A stretch of DNA of 5,739 nucleotides. Origin: Planctomycetaceae bacterium. Lineage in GTDB: Bacteria > Planctomycetota > Planctomycetia > Pirellulales > Thermoguttaceae. Under the pieces are notes generated by a model. The model saw nothing but the letters and a program-made list of their open reading frames with translations, ran no database searches and was not told where the DNA came from. How positions within the stretch are numbered: the first letter of the stretch is position 1; the number at the start of each line of letters is the position of its first letter. Positions 1-5,153 of this stretch are shown here, in pieces. The position numbers and the translations under genes were made by a program. The stretch lies in the NCBI GenBank assembly GCA_031266315.1, contig JAISBG010000828.1:1-5739 (forward strand), read 5' to 3'.

Positions 1-23
1 GCAACCTTTCGCTGAAAGGTTGC
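1..23. repeat. 9-bp perfect hairpin at the window edge
   Basis: GCAACCTTT (1-9) and AAAGGTTGC (15-23) are perfect inverted repeats around the loop CGCTG. A weaker hairpin follows directly, GTCGGC (25-30), GATA, GCCAAC (35-40), with one wobble pair. The order, a CCTTT/AAAGG-type stem then a GTCGGC/GCC-type stem, resembles the order seen at 4776-4815. Neither strand shows a T-run after the stem within the window, so I call it a palindromic repeat rather than a terminator. It may continue beyond the left edge. Confidence 0.55.
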
Positions 24-83
24 CGTCGGCGATAGCCAACTGTGAACCAGATTAACGACGGCAAAATGATGACTCAACCGGCG

Positions 84-105
84 CAACCGCCCAGCGGGCG
101 GATTG
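84..105. repeat. GC-rich hairpin downstream of fliS
   Basis: CCGCCC (87-92) pairs with GGGCGG (96-101) around an AGC loop. CAA (84-86) and TTG (103-105) extend the stem across one bulged A at 102. It lies about 55 bases past the fliS stop on the minus strand. It could be the 3' end of the flagellar transcript or another palindromic repeat. There is no U-run after it on either strand, so termination is only possible. Confidence 0.45.
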
Positions 106-132
106 CCCACCTCTTTATGCGAAGCACGCAGA

Positions 133-157
133 GGACACCAAGTCGGGTTAGGTGTCC
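133..157 (-). other. Stem-loop just after the fliS stop
   Basis: GGACACC (133-139) and GGTGTCC (151-157) form a 7-bp perfect stem with an 11-base loop. It begins 2 bases beyond the fliS stop codon on the minus strand. It may protect or end the fliS message, but the tail after it is not U-rich, so it is not a classical intrinsic terminator. Confidence 0.35.
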
Positions 158-159
158 GT

Positions 160-813
160 TTAGGCGTCCCAACTGTTGTTTCCGGAACCGGAATTTGTTG
201 TTTGTCCTGATGATGAATCGTTAGCGGGAGGTGTTGCCGGCGGTTTGGTTCCCGCAAGTGAACTGTCCGTCTGAATACCGCCGCTAGGTATCATGCCAAG
301 CGGACGAACTCCTTGAGTAAAAGATGGTCGAGCAAATGTTGATGTTCCTGATGTTGTTTGGCGTGACGGAATGCCCGTCGAAAGATCAAGTTTCGTTCCT
401 TCATTCGACGATTGGTTTGTTGAACCAACTGTTGTACCGAATTTTTCACAAACAAGCCGCCATGTTTCCCGCTCCGAATTGAGAACCCGCAACGCATCGT
501 CCAGTTTTTGTTCATCACGCGACATTCCGCTTTCCGCAAGACGACGGAAAATGAAAAGATATATCGACGCTAACTTTTTGGCAATCTCAGGACTGCCGTC
601 ACGGTCAAGCGAACAAAGAATTTCCGCAATAATATCTTGTGCACGGGAAAGTGATTCAATTCCGTCATCGTATTTCTGATCCTTCCAGAATTGTTTCGTC
701 CGATGGATGTTTGTGATCGCCGCTTCCACCAACAAAAGTTGGAGCTTTTGCGGTGTTGCGGTTTGAACTTCCGCCTGAAGGTAGTTATGACGAATCGACT
801 GTCTTTGCGGCAT
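160..813 (-). CDS. fliS: Flagellar secretion chaperone FliS with a long C-terminal tail
   Basis: This 217-residue protein is probably FliS, the cytosolic chaperone that binds the C-terminus of newly made flagellin, keeps it from polymerising and delivers it to the flagellar export apparatus. Residues 1-127 match the family: an N-terminal NYLQAEVQTATPQKL segment (10-24), a hydrophobic first helix LLLVEAAI (26-33), the region RAQDIIAEILCSLDRD (57-72), EIAKKLASIYLFIFRRL (76-92), and a last helix containing TW (117-118). FliS is normally about 120-150 residues. Residues 128-217 are an extra tail rich in Ser, Thr, Gly, Asn and Pro, probably disordered. The start is the only reasonable ATG for the fold; no Shine-Dalgarno sequence precedes it (AAAAAATATTT). 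It lies downstream of fliD on the same strand, the usual pairing, but 421 bases away. The identity of the core is fairly sure; the role of the tail is unknown. Confidence 0.88.
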   Translation of the reverse strand: MPQRQSIRHNYLQAEVQTATPQKLQLLLVEAAITNIHRTKQFWKDQKYDDGIESLSRAQDIIAEILCSLDRDGSPEIAKKLASIYLFIFRRLAESGMSRDEQKLDDALRVLNSERETWRLVCEKFGTTVGSTNQSSNEGTKLDLSTGIPSRQTTSGTSTFARPSFTQGVRPLGMIPSGGIQTDSSLAGTKPPATPPANDSSSGQTTNSGSGNNSWDA

Positions 814-826
814 AAATATTTTTTGT

Positions 827-858
827 AGTTGATAGTGGAGAGTTGATAGCGGATAGTT
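827..858. repeat. Short AGTTGATAG direct repeats
   Basis: AGTTGATAG occurs at 827-835 and 841-849, 14 bases apart, with a degenerate third unit GGATAGTT at 851-858. On the fliS strand the motif reads CTATCAACT, and it sits 14 to 45 bases before the start codon. It may be a simple-sequence remnant or a site in the fliS leader. No function can be assigned. Confidence 0.4.
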
Positions 859-937
859 CGCAAAGGGACAAAAAGGATTTTGAGAATATGACGAACAATG
901 AACACGGTCTTAAAAACAGAAAATCCAAGTGTGATGA

Positions 938-1172
938 GTATGATTGCGCGTTTTCCTCCGCCCCTTTAGGGGCAACACAAGCCAGCCCACCGCAACGCGG
1001 CGGGTGAGAACCAATAACACGCCGCCCTGAAAGGGCAGCATACCGATGGAAAATGTAATAATAGTTTTATACTGCCCTTACAGGGCGATTGTTCGGGCGG
1101 AATTTACCCGCCGCGTTGCGGCGGGCTGGCTTGTGCTGCCCTTGCAGGGCGGAGGAAAACGCGAAATCTTAC
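938..1172. repeat. Nested palindromic repeat element (large inverted repeat)
   Basis: The arms 947-1005 and 1106-1163 are inverted copies with 52 identical columns of 59. The match continues outward with single mismatches to 938 and 1172. Each arm carries the outer block CGCGTTTTCCTCCGCCC, a small hairpin, ACAAGCCAG, and a 19-base GC hairpin (986-1004 and 1107-1125). Most differences between the arms fall in the small hairpin and keep it paired: GCCCC-TTTA-GGGGC against GCCCT-GCA-AGGGC. The 100-base centre holds a second inverted pair at 1023-1042 and 1068-1087. A 49-base core recurs at 4721-4769 inside another element. The structure resembles REP/BIME-type or miniature non-autonomous elements. 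If transcribed with fliD and fliS it would fold into a very stable hairpin. Confidence 0.85.
1023..1087. repeat. Inner inverted pair within the fliD-fliS repeat
   Basis: 1023-1042 and 1068-1087 are inverted copies matching at 18 of 20 positions. Each holds one GCCCT-loop-AGGGC hairpin (loops GAA and TAC on the plus strand) followed by a CAGCATA- or CAGTATA-type flank. The right copy with its flank (1073-1091) matches 4776-4794 at most positions, so the inner pair uses the same building blocks as the element upstream of fliD. Confidence 0.7.
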
Positions 1173-1234
1173 CGAGTTGATGTATATTTGACCGACTTTT
1201 TACCGATGGGGTGTAACATGAGTTATTAACTAAA

Positions 1235-4200
1235 TTAACTTCCTGTACTACTGTAGTTTGATGACCATGAACTGGCAATCGATGAAATCGTAGTCATATC
1301 AGTGGACATTTGGGCTAACGACTGTTCCATTGCGTAAAATTTATTGAGCATCATTTGCCGTTTCACATCAAGCCGTTCCTGCATAAACGCAATACGTTCT
1401 TCGTTTTTGGTAATTTTTGTATCAAGCGTATCGCGTTCAATGTAAGCGATTCCGTCATAATCCGTCAACAAATTAGCCGCATCCATAAATGATTGCGCCC
1501 AACCGGATTTAATTGTTGTCGGTTCGCCGTCCTCTCCTAAAATTTCTTGTTCTTTGAAGAAAAATTCCTGAATACCATCCGGATTGGTTGCATATAAGTT
1601 ATCAAAAACTTCTTCATCAAATGTCAGCGTACCGGTTGCTGAATTGACCGATTCATCGTCAAGACTGGAATGTATTGTAATTCCAATTGATTGTAATGAA
1701 TTGATTCCCGTTATTCCATAGACCCGTTTCAGAAGTGCATCGGTAATATTACGGTCAAATGCTCTGGCAACATGGTTGTTGTACAAAATTTTACCCGTAT
1801 ATGTTTCGGTGTCATAAGCCGTTTTAGTATTGAGATCTTCGCGGAATAAGTTGTAATCTTCGACGAAGGTTTTGAGTGCCGCCTTAATTTCGGTGCTTGC
1901 TTTTTCGCTTGTTATGGTAACCGGCGAGTCGGAGGAACCTGTTACCGTAATATCAACACCGCTGACAATATTTTTGAACGTGTTTGAACCGGAGTGAAGG
2001 ACAACACCGTTGGAACTTTTGACATCACCGTAAACCAGTATCGCATCACTGGCTTCGGTCATGTTTTCTGCTGTCAAACCGAGACACGAAAGATCAATAT
2101 TCATTCCTGCCGCCGTGCCGGTGGTTTTGCTTGAAATCGCAAGACGGTAAGGAGTGCTTGAACCGTCGGCAATAATTGACGCGGAAAAATTACCTCCGGC
2201 ATCATTGATTTTCTTGCGAATGTCATCAAGTGTATCTGTTTCAACAACTTCGATTTTATACGTTGAACTGCCGTCAATAAGTAAATGTCCGTTTTCCGTT
2301 TTTTGCGATTGGTTTGCCGATTTGTTAATTCCCAGATCAGCGGCGAATTTTGAAACACTGTCATCAAGACAGGAAAAACTGCCGCTTCCTCCGGCAAATT
2401 CTTCAAGAAGAATTCCGTCTCCGGCATCGTTAATCCGTGCGTTCACGCTTACACTGGTACGGTTAATGGAGTCAATCACATCGCCGAGCGTTTGATGTGT
2501 TTTTGAATCGAATGTCAATATTTCGGATCGTCCGGCGGAATCGGTAATCGTGATTTTTCCGCCTGCCAAAATAACTCCTCTGCCTCCGTTTAAATCCGAA
2601 AGTTTGGTGGAATACGAAACGGTTTGCCGGTTCATGCTTCCGCCGTCAACCTTCGACTGAGCGGCATTAACATTCAATCCGAATGATGACGCGATGTTTG
2701 GGCTGATTGTTGTGGTTACGGTTGTCGGTTCCCCGTCTTCTTCTTCGGAGGGAGTTGTGGTCGTTGTGGTAACGGTTTTATCCCGAAAAATCAGATTTGC
2801 GGTATTTTTTCCAGTGGTATCAACGAGTTTGAAACCGGTTTTCGAGTCGTTCATCTGAACAGAAATTCCGATTCCGTAACGCGGTTCTTCGCCTGCGGTA
2901 ACTTCGATTTCGGCGGTTTGCAGTTTGTAATTCAGTACGGAAACCGCATCTTCAAATGTTTGCATCAAATTAAGTTCGTCCTGAGTGAAGGACAAAACGG
3001 CTTTATTTCCGGCACGGTCTTGAACTTCGATTTCTCCGGCGGTTGCTTTGGAAAGTCCGTAACCTCCGTTCAATGTGGACATGAGCGGGGAATTGAGACC
3101 GCCGATGAGTTGGCGGGTTGTGAGTGTTCCGTCTGTGCTGCTGACAGCGGATTCGTAATCTCCGTTAATCAGTCCCAGTGTACGGAAAACCGGACTGAGA
3201 TTTCCGCTCGGTTGGACAAACTCGGTGGTATTCGTCCCGTCGGTTGTGTCACGAAAAACAATCCGCCGCCCGTCATCGCTAATCGATGCCTGAACTTTTC
3301 CCGCAACACCATTGGCGTCTGTTGAATTATTGATTGTTTCCAGCAAATCACCAATAGTCAGTTCACGATGAATTTCCGGTGCGCCGGCTTCAATTTCCGT
3401 TGTGGTGGAACGCCGGTTAAAATCAATGGAAACCATCGAACCGTCTTTGCAATACACGGCAATTTCCGGCAAAATAGAATCGAAAATCAAACCATTTCCA
3501 TCATTGAGTTGGCTAAGACTCATATTTTCGCCGAGCCGGTAAATCGAACTCCCAACAGCAATTCCGTTTTCATTTGCGGTCAGTCCCGCAATACCAAGTG
3601 ATGCGGCAGTGCTGCCGCCGGAAACATCTTGCACTAAAAACTTGGAAGGATCGCCGCCGCTCACATCCGTAAGCACAATCCGGTCATCAACCAACTCCGC
3701 CAAAACATCAACTTCAGTCGCATTGTTAATCGTTTCAATAACATCTTTCATTGTTACGGCACTTCGCAGATCAATCGTGGCGCGAGTACCGCTACCGTCG
3801 GTAATTCGGATATAACCTTTGGTAAAACCTTCACCGCCGTTGATATTTTGTAATTCGACATTGTTTTCGAGCGACCAACTTTTGCCGATAGTAATTGTTC
3901 CTGATTTTCCCAATGCTTCCGTATCACTGGCAACTCCTTTGGCAACCGTTTGTTGTGTTGTTGCAAGTTGGAGCGGCGTAAAGGTATAAGAACCGGCGGT
4001 TGGTGTTCCATTTCTTGTCGCGGTTAAGACGCTTGAGTTACTGCTGGTGAGTTCGCAACGGTTAAAAGGGTCTGCTTTGTTCAAACTACTGATCATGTAA
4101 CTTGATCTCAGAAACAAAAGCATTAAAGCTTCAATAGCCTCTCTTTCCTCATTCAAAAGCTCGTTTCGTTTTTCGAGATTAGTTTTCGGAACGGCATCAA

Positions 4201-4276
4201 GTGCGATCAATTGATCTACCAGACTAACATAATCAATTCCCGAAATAAGTCCAACACTACTCTGAATACCTGTCAT
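1235..4276 (-). CDS. fliD: Flagellar filament capping protein FliD (hook-associated protein 2), enlarged
   Basis: FliD forms the oligomeric cap at the tip of the flagellum and folds exported flagellin into the filament; it can also act in adhesion. The protein is 1013 residues, about twice the usual 450-700. Residues 12-111 match the FliD N-terminal domain (GLISGIDYVSLVDQLIALD near the start, then a helical segment). Residues 141-733 hold about five serial repeats of the LNGGxG / I-ITD-G / flagellin IN-motif type. Residues 745-1001 match the FliD C-terminal domain (SNTFKNIVSGVDITV near 764-778) and end in a helical stretch (949-998) typical of the polymerisation region. I chose the ATG at 4276: AGGGGA lies 6-7 bases upstream and family-like sequence begins at once. 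In-frame TTG (4312) and ATG (4309) starts would add 12 or 11 residues without family similarity. fliS follows on the same strand. Confidence 0.93.
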   Translation of the reverse strand: MTGIQSSVGLISGIDYVSLVDQLIALDAVPKTNLEKRNELLNEEREAIEALMLLFLRSSYMISSLNKADPFNRCELTSSNSSVLTATRNGTPTAGSYTFTPLQLATTQQTVAKGVASDTEALGKSGTITIGKSWSLENNVELQNINGGEGFTKGYIRITDGSGTRATIDLRSAVTMKDVIETINNATEVDVLAELVDDRIVLTDVSGGDPSKFLVQDVSGGSTAASLGIAGLTANENGIAVGSSIYRLGENMSLSQLNDGNGLIFDSILPEIAVYCKDGSMVSIDFNRRSTTTEIEAGAPEIHRELTIGDLLETINNSTDANGVAGKVQASISDDGRRIVFRDTTDGTNTTEFVQPSGNLSPVFRTLGLINGDYESAVSSTDGTLTTRQLIGGLNSPLMSTLNGGYGLSKATAGEIEVQDRAGNKAVLSFTQDELNLMQTFEDAVSVLNYKLQTAEIEVTAGEEPRYGIGISVQMNDSKTGFKLVDTTGKNTANLIFRDKTVTTTTTTPSEEEDGEPTTVTTTISPNIASSFGLNVNAAQSKVDGGSMNRQTVSYSTKLSDLNGGRGVILAGGKITITDSAGRSEILTFDSKTHQTLGDVIDSINRTSVSVNARINDAGDGILLEEFAGGSGSFSCLDDSVSKFAADLGINKSANQSQKTENGHLLIDGSSTYKIEVVETDTLDDIRKKINDAGGNFSASIIADGSSTPYRLAISSKTTGTAAGMNIDLSCLGLTAENMTEASDAILVYGDVKSSNGVVLHSGSNTFKNIVSGVDITVTGSSDSPVTITSEKASTEIKAALKTFVEDYNLFREDLNTKTAYDTETYTGKILYNNHVARAFDRNITDALLKRVYGITGINSLQSIGITIHSSLDDESVNSATGTLTFDEEVFDNLYATNPDGIQEFFFKEQEILGEDGEPTTIKSGWAQSFMDAANLLTDYDGIAYIERDTLDTKITKNEERIAFMQERLDVKRQMMLNKFYAMEQSLAQMSTDMTTISSIASSWSSNYSSTGS
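2078..3856 (-). repeat. Five serial domain repeats inside FliD
   Basis: The middle of FliD repeats a pattern: LNGG or LNDG with G, then I-V-DxxG, then an IN motif (dvIetIN), then dDg-ivl-D, then LGl. Units by residue are 1 (141-231), 2 (253-371), 3 (394-533), 4 (557-649) and a shorter unit 5 (664-733) that lacks the LNGG head. IN motifs visible are VIETINNATE, LLETINNSTD, VIDSINRTSV and IRKKINDAGG. Unit 3 has lost a clear IN motif and carries a Thr-rich insert (501-524). These domains probably form the outward-facing D2/D3 region of the cap and arose by internal duplication; both points are inference. Confidence 0.75.
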
Positions 4277-4282
4277 AAAATT

Positions 4283-4288
4283 TCCCCT
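4283..4288 (-). promoter_or_regulatory. Ribosome binding site that fixes the fliD start
   Basis: On the minus strand AGGGGA lies 6 bases before the ATG at 4276, in the context AAAAGGGGAAATTTTATG. The two starts further upstream have only AAGGG at shorter, less favourable spacing. This supports the shorter FliD. Confidence 0.65.
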
Positions 4289-4369
4289 TTTATACTCCGA
4301 ATCGTTCATCAATCCCTTAATTTCTTAACGGTAATTACTCCCAACACCTCTGATTACACCAACATCTTT

Positions 4370-4377
4370 TTATCGGT
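4370..4377 (-). promoter_or_regulatory. Possible sigma-28-type -10 element for fliD
   Basis: On the minus strand ACCGATAA matches the flagellar sigma-28 -10 consensus GCCGATAA at 7 of 8 positions, about 94 bases before the fliD start. No good TAAA-type -35 is found at the expected spacing, so the call is weak. It competes with the sigma-54-like site just upstream. Confidence 0.3.
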
Positions 4378-4402
4378 TGTCTGTTTCTAAGAAAATGATG
4401 TT

Positions 4403-4418
4403 TGCATTCCAAATACCA
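4403..4418 (-). promoter_or_regulatory. Possible sigma-54 (-24/-12) promoter for fliD
   Basis: On the minus strand TGGTATTTGGAATGCA keeps the GG-N10-GC spacing of sigma-54 promoters and matches 8 of 11 positions of TGGCAC-N5-TTGCA. Transcription would start near 4392, leaving a leader of about 115 bases. Sigma-54 control of flagellar genes is common in several phyla. No activator site was identified, so this is a candidate only. Confidence 0.35.
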
Positions 4419-4576
4419 AATAACAAAGAAACGCAAAATAGAAAAAATAAACAATATAGATATTATAAACAATTTTTAAGTGCAAAACGGCTAAAAAAGT
4501 TTTTTTTGTTGAGAAATCCGGCAATGTAAAATAATTCAAAATGTTATGACCGCTATAATCCACACAATAGAGTTCA

Positions 4577-4586
4577 CACTGAAATA
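4577..4586 (+). repeat. Extra copy of the MITE end motif
   Basis: CACTGAAATA is identical to the last ten bases of the right terminal repeat (4881-4890) and inverted relative to 4680-4689. The context is also alike: TTC precedes both (one extra A here), and GTACT against CTA follows. It may be a leftover end of an older insertion, or a motif that existed before the element arrived. Confidence 0.4.
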
Positions 4587-4720
4587 GTACTCTTAATTTT
4601 TAAATGTCAAAAACCCGATACGAACAATCAGGAGGGCAAAACACGTATTACCGCTTCCATTTCAGCAGAAATTAGGTAATATTTCAGTGGAATTTTCGTT
4701 AAAAGGATAGTAAGTTTTTA

Positions 4721-4790
4721 CTCCGCCCTGAAAGGGCAACACAAGCCAGCCCGCCGCAACGCGGCGGGTCACGACTGCCCTTTCAGGGCG
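4721..4790. repeat. Palindromic repeat module inside the MITE-like element
   Basis: 4721-4769 matches the right arm of the fliD-fliS repeat (reverse complement of 1106-1154) with only 2 differences in 49 bases. It comprises CTCC, the hairpin GCCCT-GAA-AGGGC, ACAAGCCAG, and the 19-base hairpin CCCGCCGC-AAC-GCGGCGGG (4750-4768). It is closed by TGCCCTTTCAGGGCG (4776-4790), a perfect 15-base inverted copy of the first hairpin unit (4724-4738). Sharing across two loci shows a dispersed family. Confidence 0.85.
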
Positions 4791-4797
4791 AATGGGA

Positions 4798-4815
4798 TGT
4801 CGGCTAATGCCGACA
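4798..4815. repeat. TGTCGGC hairpin in the MITE-like element
   Basis: TGTCGGC (4798-4804) and GCCGACA (4809-4815) form a perfect 7-bp stem around TAAT. It stands next to the GCCCT/AGGGC hairpin, an arrangement echoed in degenerate form at the left edge of the window (25-40). Confidence 0.6.
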
Positions 4816-4867
4816 CGATCATTGGGTAAAAGGTTGGCGATCTCTTGAGTCTTATCCATAAAGCCGG

Positions 4868-4897
4868 TTGATGAAAATTCCACTGAAATACTATGAA
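4868..4897 (+). promoter_or_regulatory. Possible promoter for the ribbon-helix-helix gene, formed by the element's right end
   Basis: TTGATG (4868-4873), 18 bases, then TATGAA (4892-4897) gives 4 of 6 matches at both -35 and -10. The spacer is the right terminal repeat of the MITE-like element and the -10 lies just outside it. Transcription would start near 4904, within the palindrome at 4894-4912. Both boxes are weak. Confidence 0.25.
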
Positions 4898-4912
4898 ATT
4901 AGTTTAATTTCA
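4894..4912. promoter_or_regulatory. Perfect 8-3-8 palindrome, possible operator
   Basis: TGAAATTA (4894-4901) and TAATTTCA (4905-4912) are perfect inverted repeats around GTT. The palindrome ends 28 bases before the ribbon-helix-helix start codon, where an autorepressor would block transcription. Ribbon-helix-helix dimers commonly bind short inverted or direct repeats near their own promoter. Binding is inferred; AT-rich palindromes can also arise by chance. Confidence 0.4.
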
Positions 4913-4940
4913 GAAGTTTAACTCAATCGGAGAAAAACTT

Positions 4941-5153
4941 ATGGTTGCCACTCTTACAAAAAATTTAAAAAAACGGAAAGTTGGTCGCCCCCACATTCCG
5001 AAAAATCAGCAACGAACAAAACAAATTTCCGTTCGTTTTACAAAAGAGGAATTGTACCGGCTTGAGGAAATTCGAGTCAAAGAACATACTGCCGAATTGA
5101 TACGGAAATTGGCTCTTGAAGCCATAGAACGAAGGAAAAAAACATCCTGTTAA
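4941..5153 (+). CDS. Small ribbon-helix-helix DNA-binding protein
   Basis: This 70-residue basic protein looks like a ribbon-helix-helix (CopG/Arc-type) regulator. Its dimers would insert a two-stranded sheet into the DNA major groove. Residues 27-33 (KQISVRF) fit the beta strand with alternating polar DNA contacts, 34-47 (TKEELYRLEEIRVK) the first helix, and 50-66 (TAELIRKLALEAIERRK) the second. The loop between the helices is shorter than the usual GxS-type turn. Residues 8-21 are Lys/Arg-rich with a GRP core (15-17) like an AT-hook, which may add minor-groove contacts. The ATG has GGAGA 7 bases upstream (4929-4933). It stands alone with no partner toxin before the opposing feoA, so an antitoxin role is not supported. 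A plasmid- or transposon-type accessory regulator is equally possible. The fold is likely, the target unknown. Confidence 0.72.
   Translation: MVATLTKNLKKRKVGRPHIPKNQQRTKQISVRFTKEELYRLEEIRVKEHTAELIRKLALEAIERRKKTSC

Larger units (their letters stand above)
814..1234. other. fliD-fliS intergenic region, no gene seen
   Basis: This 421-base gap holds the nested inverted repeat at 938-1172 and short AGTTGATAG copies near fliS. I see no credible coding sequence. The ORFs that cross it are made of the repeat itself or shadow fliS and fliD. I see no good sigma-70, sigma-28 or sigma-54 promoter for fliS, which leaves read-through from fliD as the simplest route to fliS expression. Confidence 0.6.
4277..4679. 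other. AT-rich leader region upstream of fliD, no gene seen
   Basis: No coding sequence is supported here. Very AT-rich DNA at 4420-4520 includes an A6-G-T8 tract (4493-4507) that may bend. Candidate fliD promoter elements lie at 4370-4418. At 4577-4586 a CACTGAAATA word repeats the end of the neighbouring MITE-like element. Confidence 0.5.
4680..4890. mobile_element. MITE-like element with 18-bp terminal inverted repeats
   Basis: 4680-4697 and 4873-4890 are perfect 18-bp inverted repeats. The outermost dinucleotide on each side is TA, so the element can be read as 16-bp ends (TTTCAGTGGAATTTTC) inside a TA target duplication, as made by IS630/Tc1/mariner-type transposases. The 207-bp body encodes no recognisable transposase and is filled mainly by palindromic repeats (4721-4815). 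It would be non-autonomous and moved by a transposase elsewhere. It sits in the divergent gap between fliD and the ribbon-helix-helix gene. The family assignment is inference; a fold-back repeat with no mobility is the alternative. Confidence 0.55.

Noticed and set aside
42..224. Plus-strand 60-codon frame at the left edge
   Set aside because: It overlaps the fliS end antisense and the hairpin region, is Arg-rich without domain features and has no ribosome site.
570..905. Minus-strand 111-codon frame overlapping the fliS start
   Set aside because: It is out of frame with a well-supported fliS over most of its length; its upstream part comes from the AGTTGATAG repeats.
938..1172. CRISPR array
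   Set aside because: The repeated units are inverted rather than direct, and there are no evenly sized unique spacers and no cas gene.
1041..1209. TACCGATGG at 1041-1049 and 1201-1209 as a functional direct repeat
   Set aside because: Only nine bases match and the flanks differ; chance or repeat debris explains it.
1078..1278. Minus-strand reading frame of 66 codons between fliD and fliS
   Set aside because: It consists of the repeat arm plus the end of fliD in another frame, with no start signal and no recognisable domain.
2918..3325. Plus-strand 135-codon frame inside fliD
   Set aside because: It is antisense to a clear FliD domain region and shows no domain or ribosome site. The same holds for the other shorter frames on both strands within fliD.
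4277..4312. Longer FliD starting at TTG 4312 or ATG 4309
   Set aside because: The 11-12 extra residues have no family likeness and poor ribosome-site spacing; the ATG at 4276 has AGGGGA well placed.
4493..4507. A6-G-T8 tract as a terminator
   Set aside because: No GC-rich stem precedes the T-run on either strand, and no gene ends nearby.
4662..4883. Minus-strand reading frame of 73 codons across the MITE-like element
   Set aside because: It begins with GTG inside the right terminal repeat and runs through three palindromic units and the opposite end, so its sequence is dictated by repeats. No transposase motif is visible. It could be a relic, but I cannot support a gene.
4941..5153. Antitoxin of a toxin-antitoxin pair
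   Set aside because: No partner toxin frame follows or precedes it on the same strand; the next gene is a convergent feoA.
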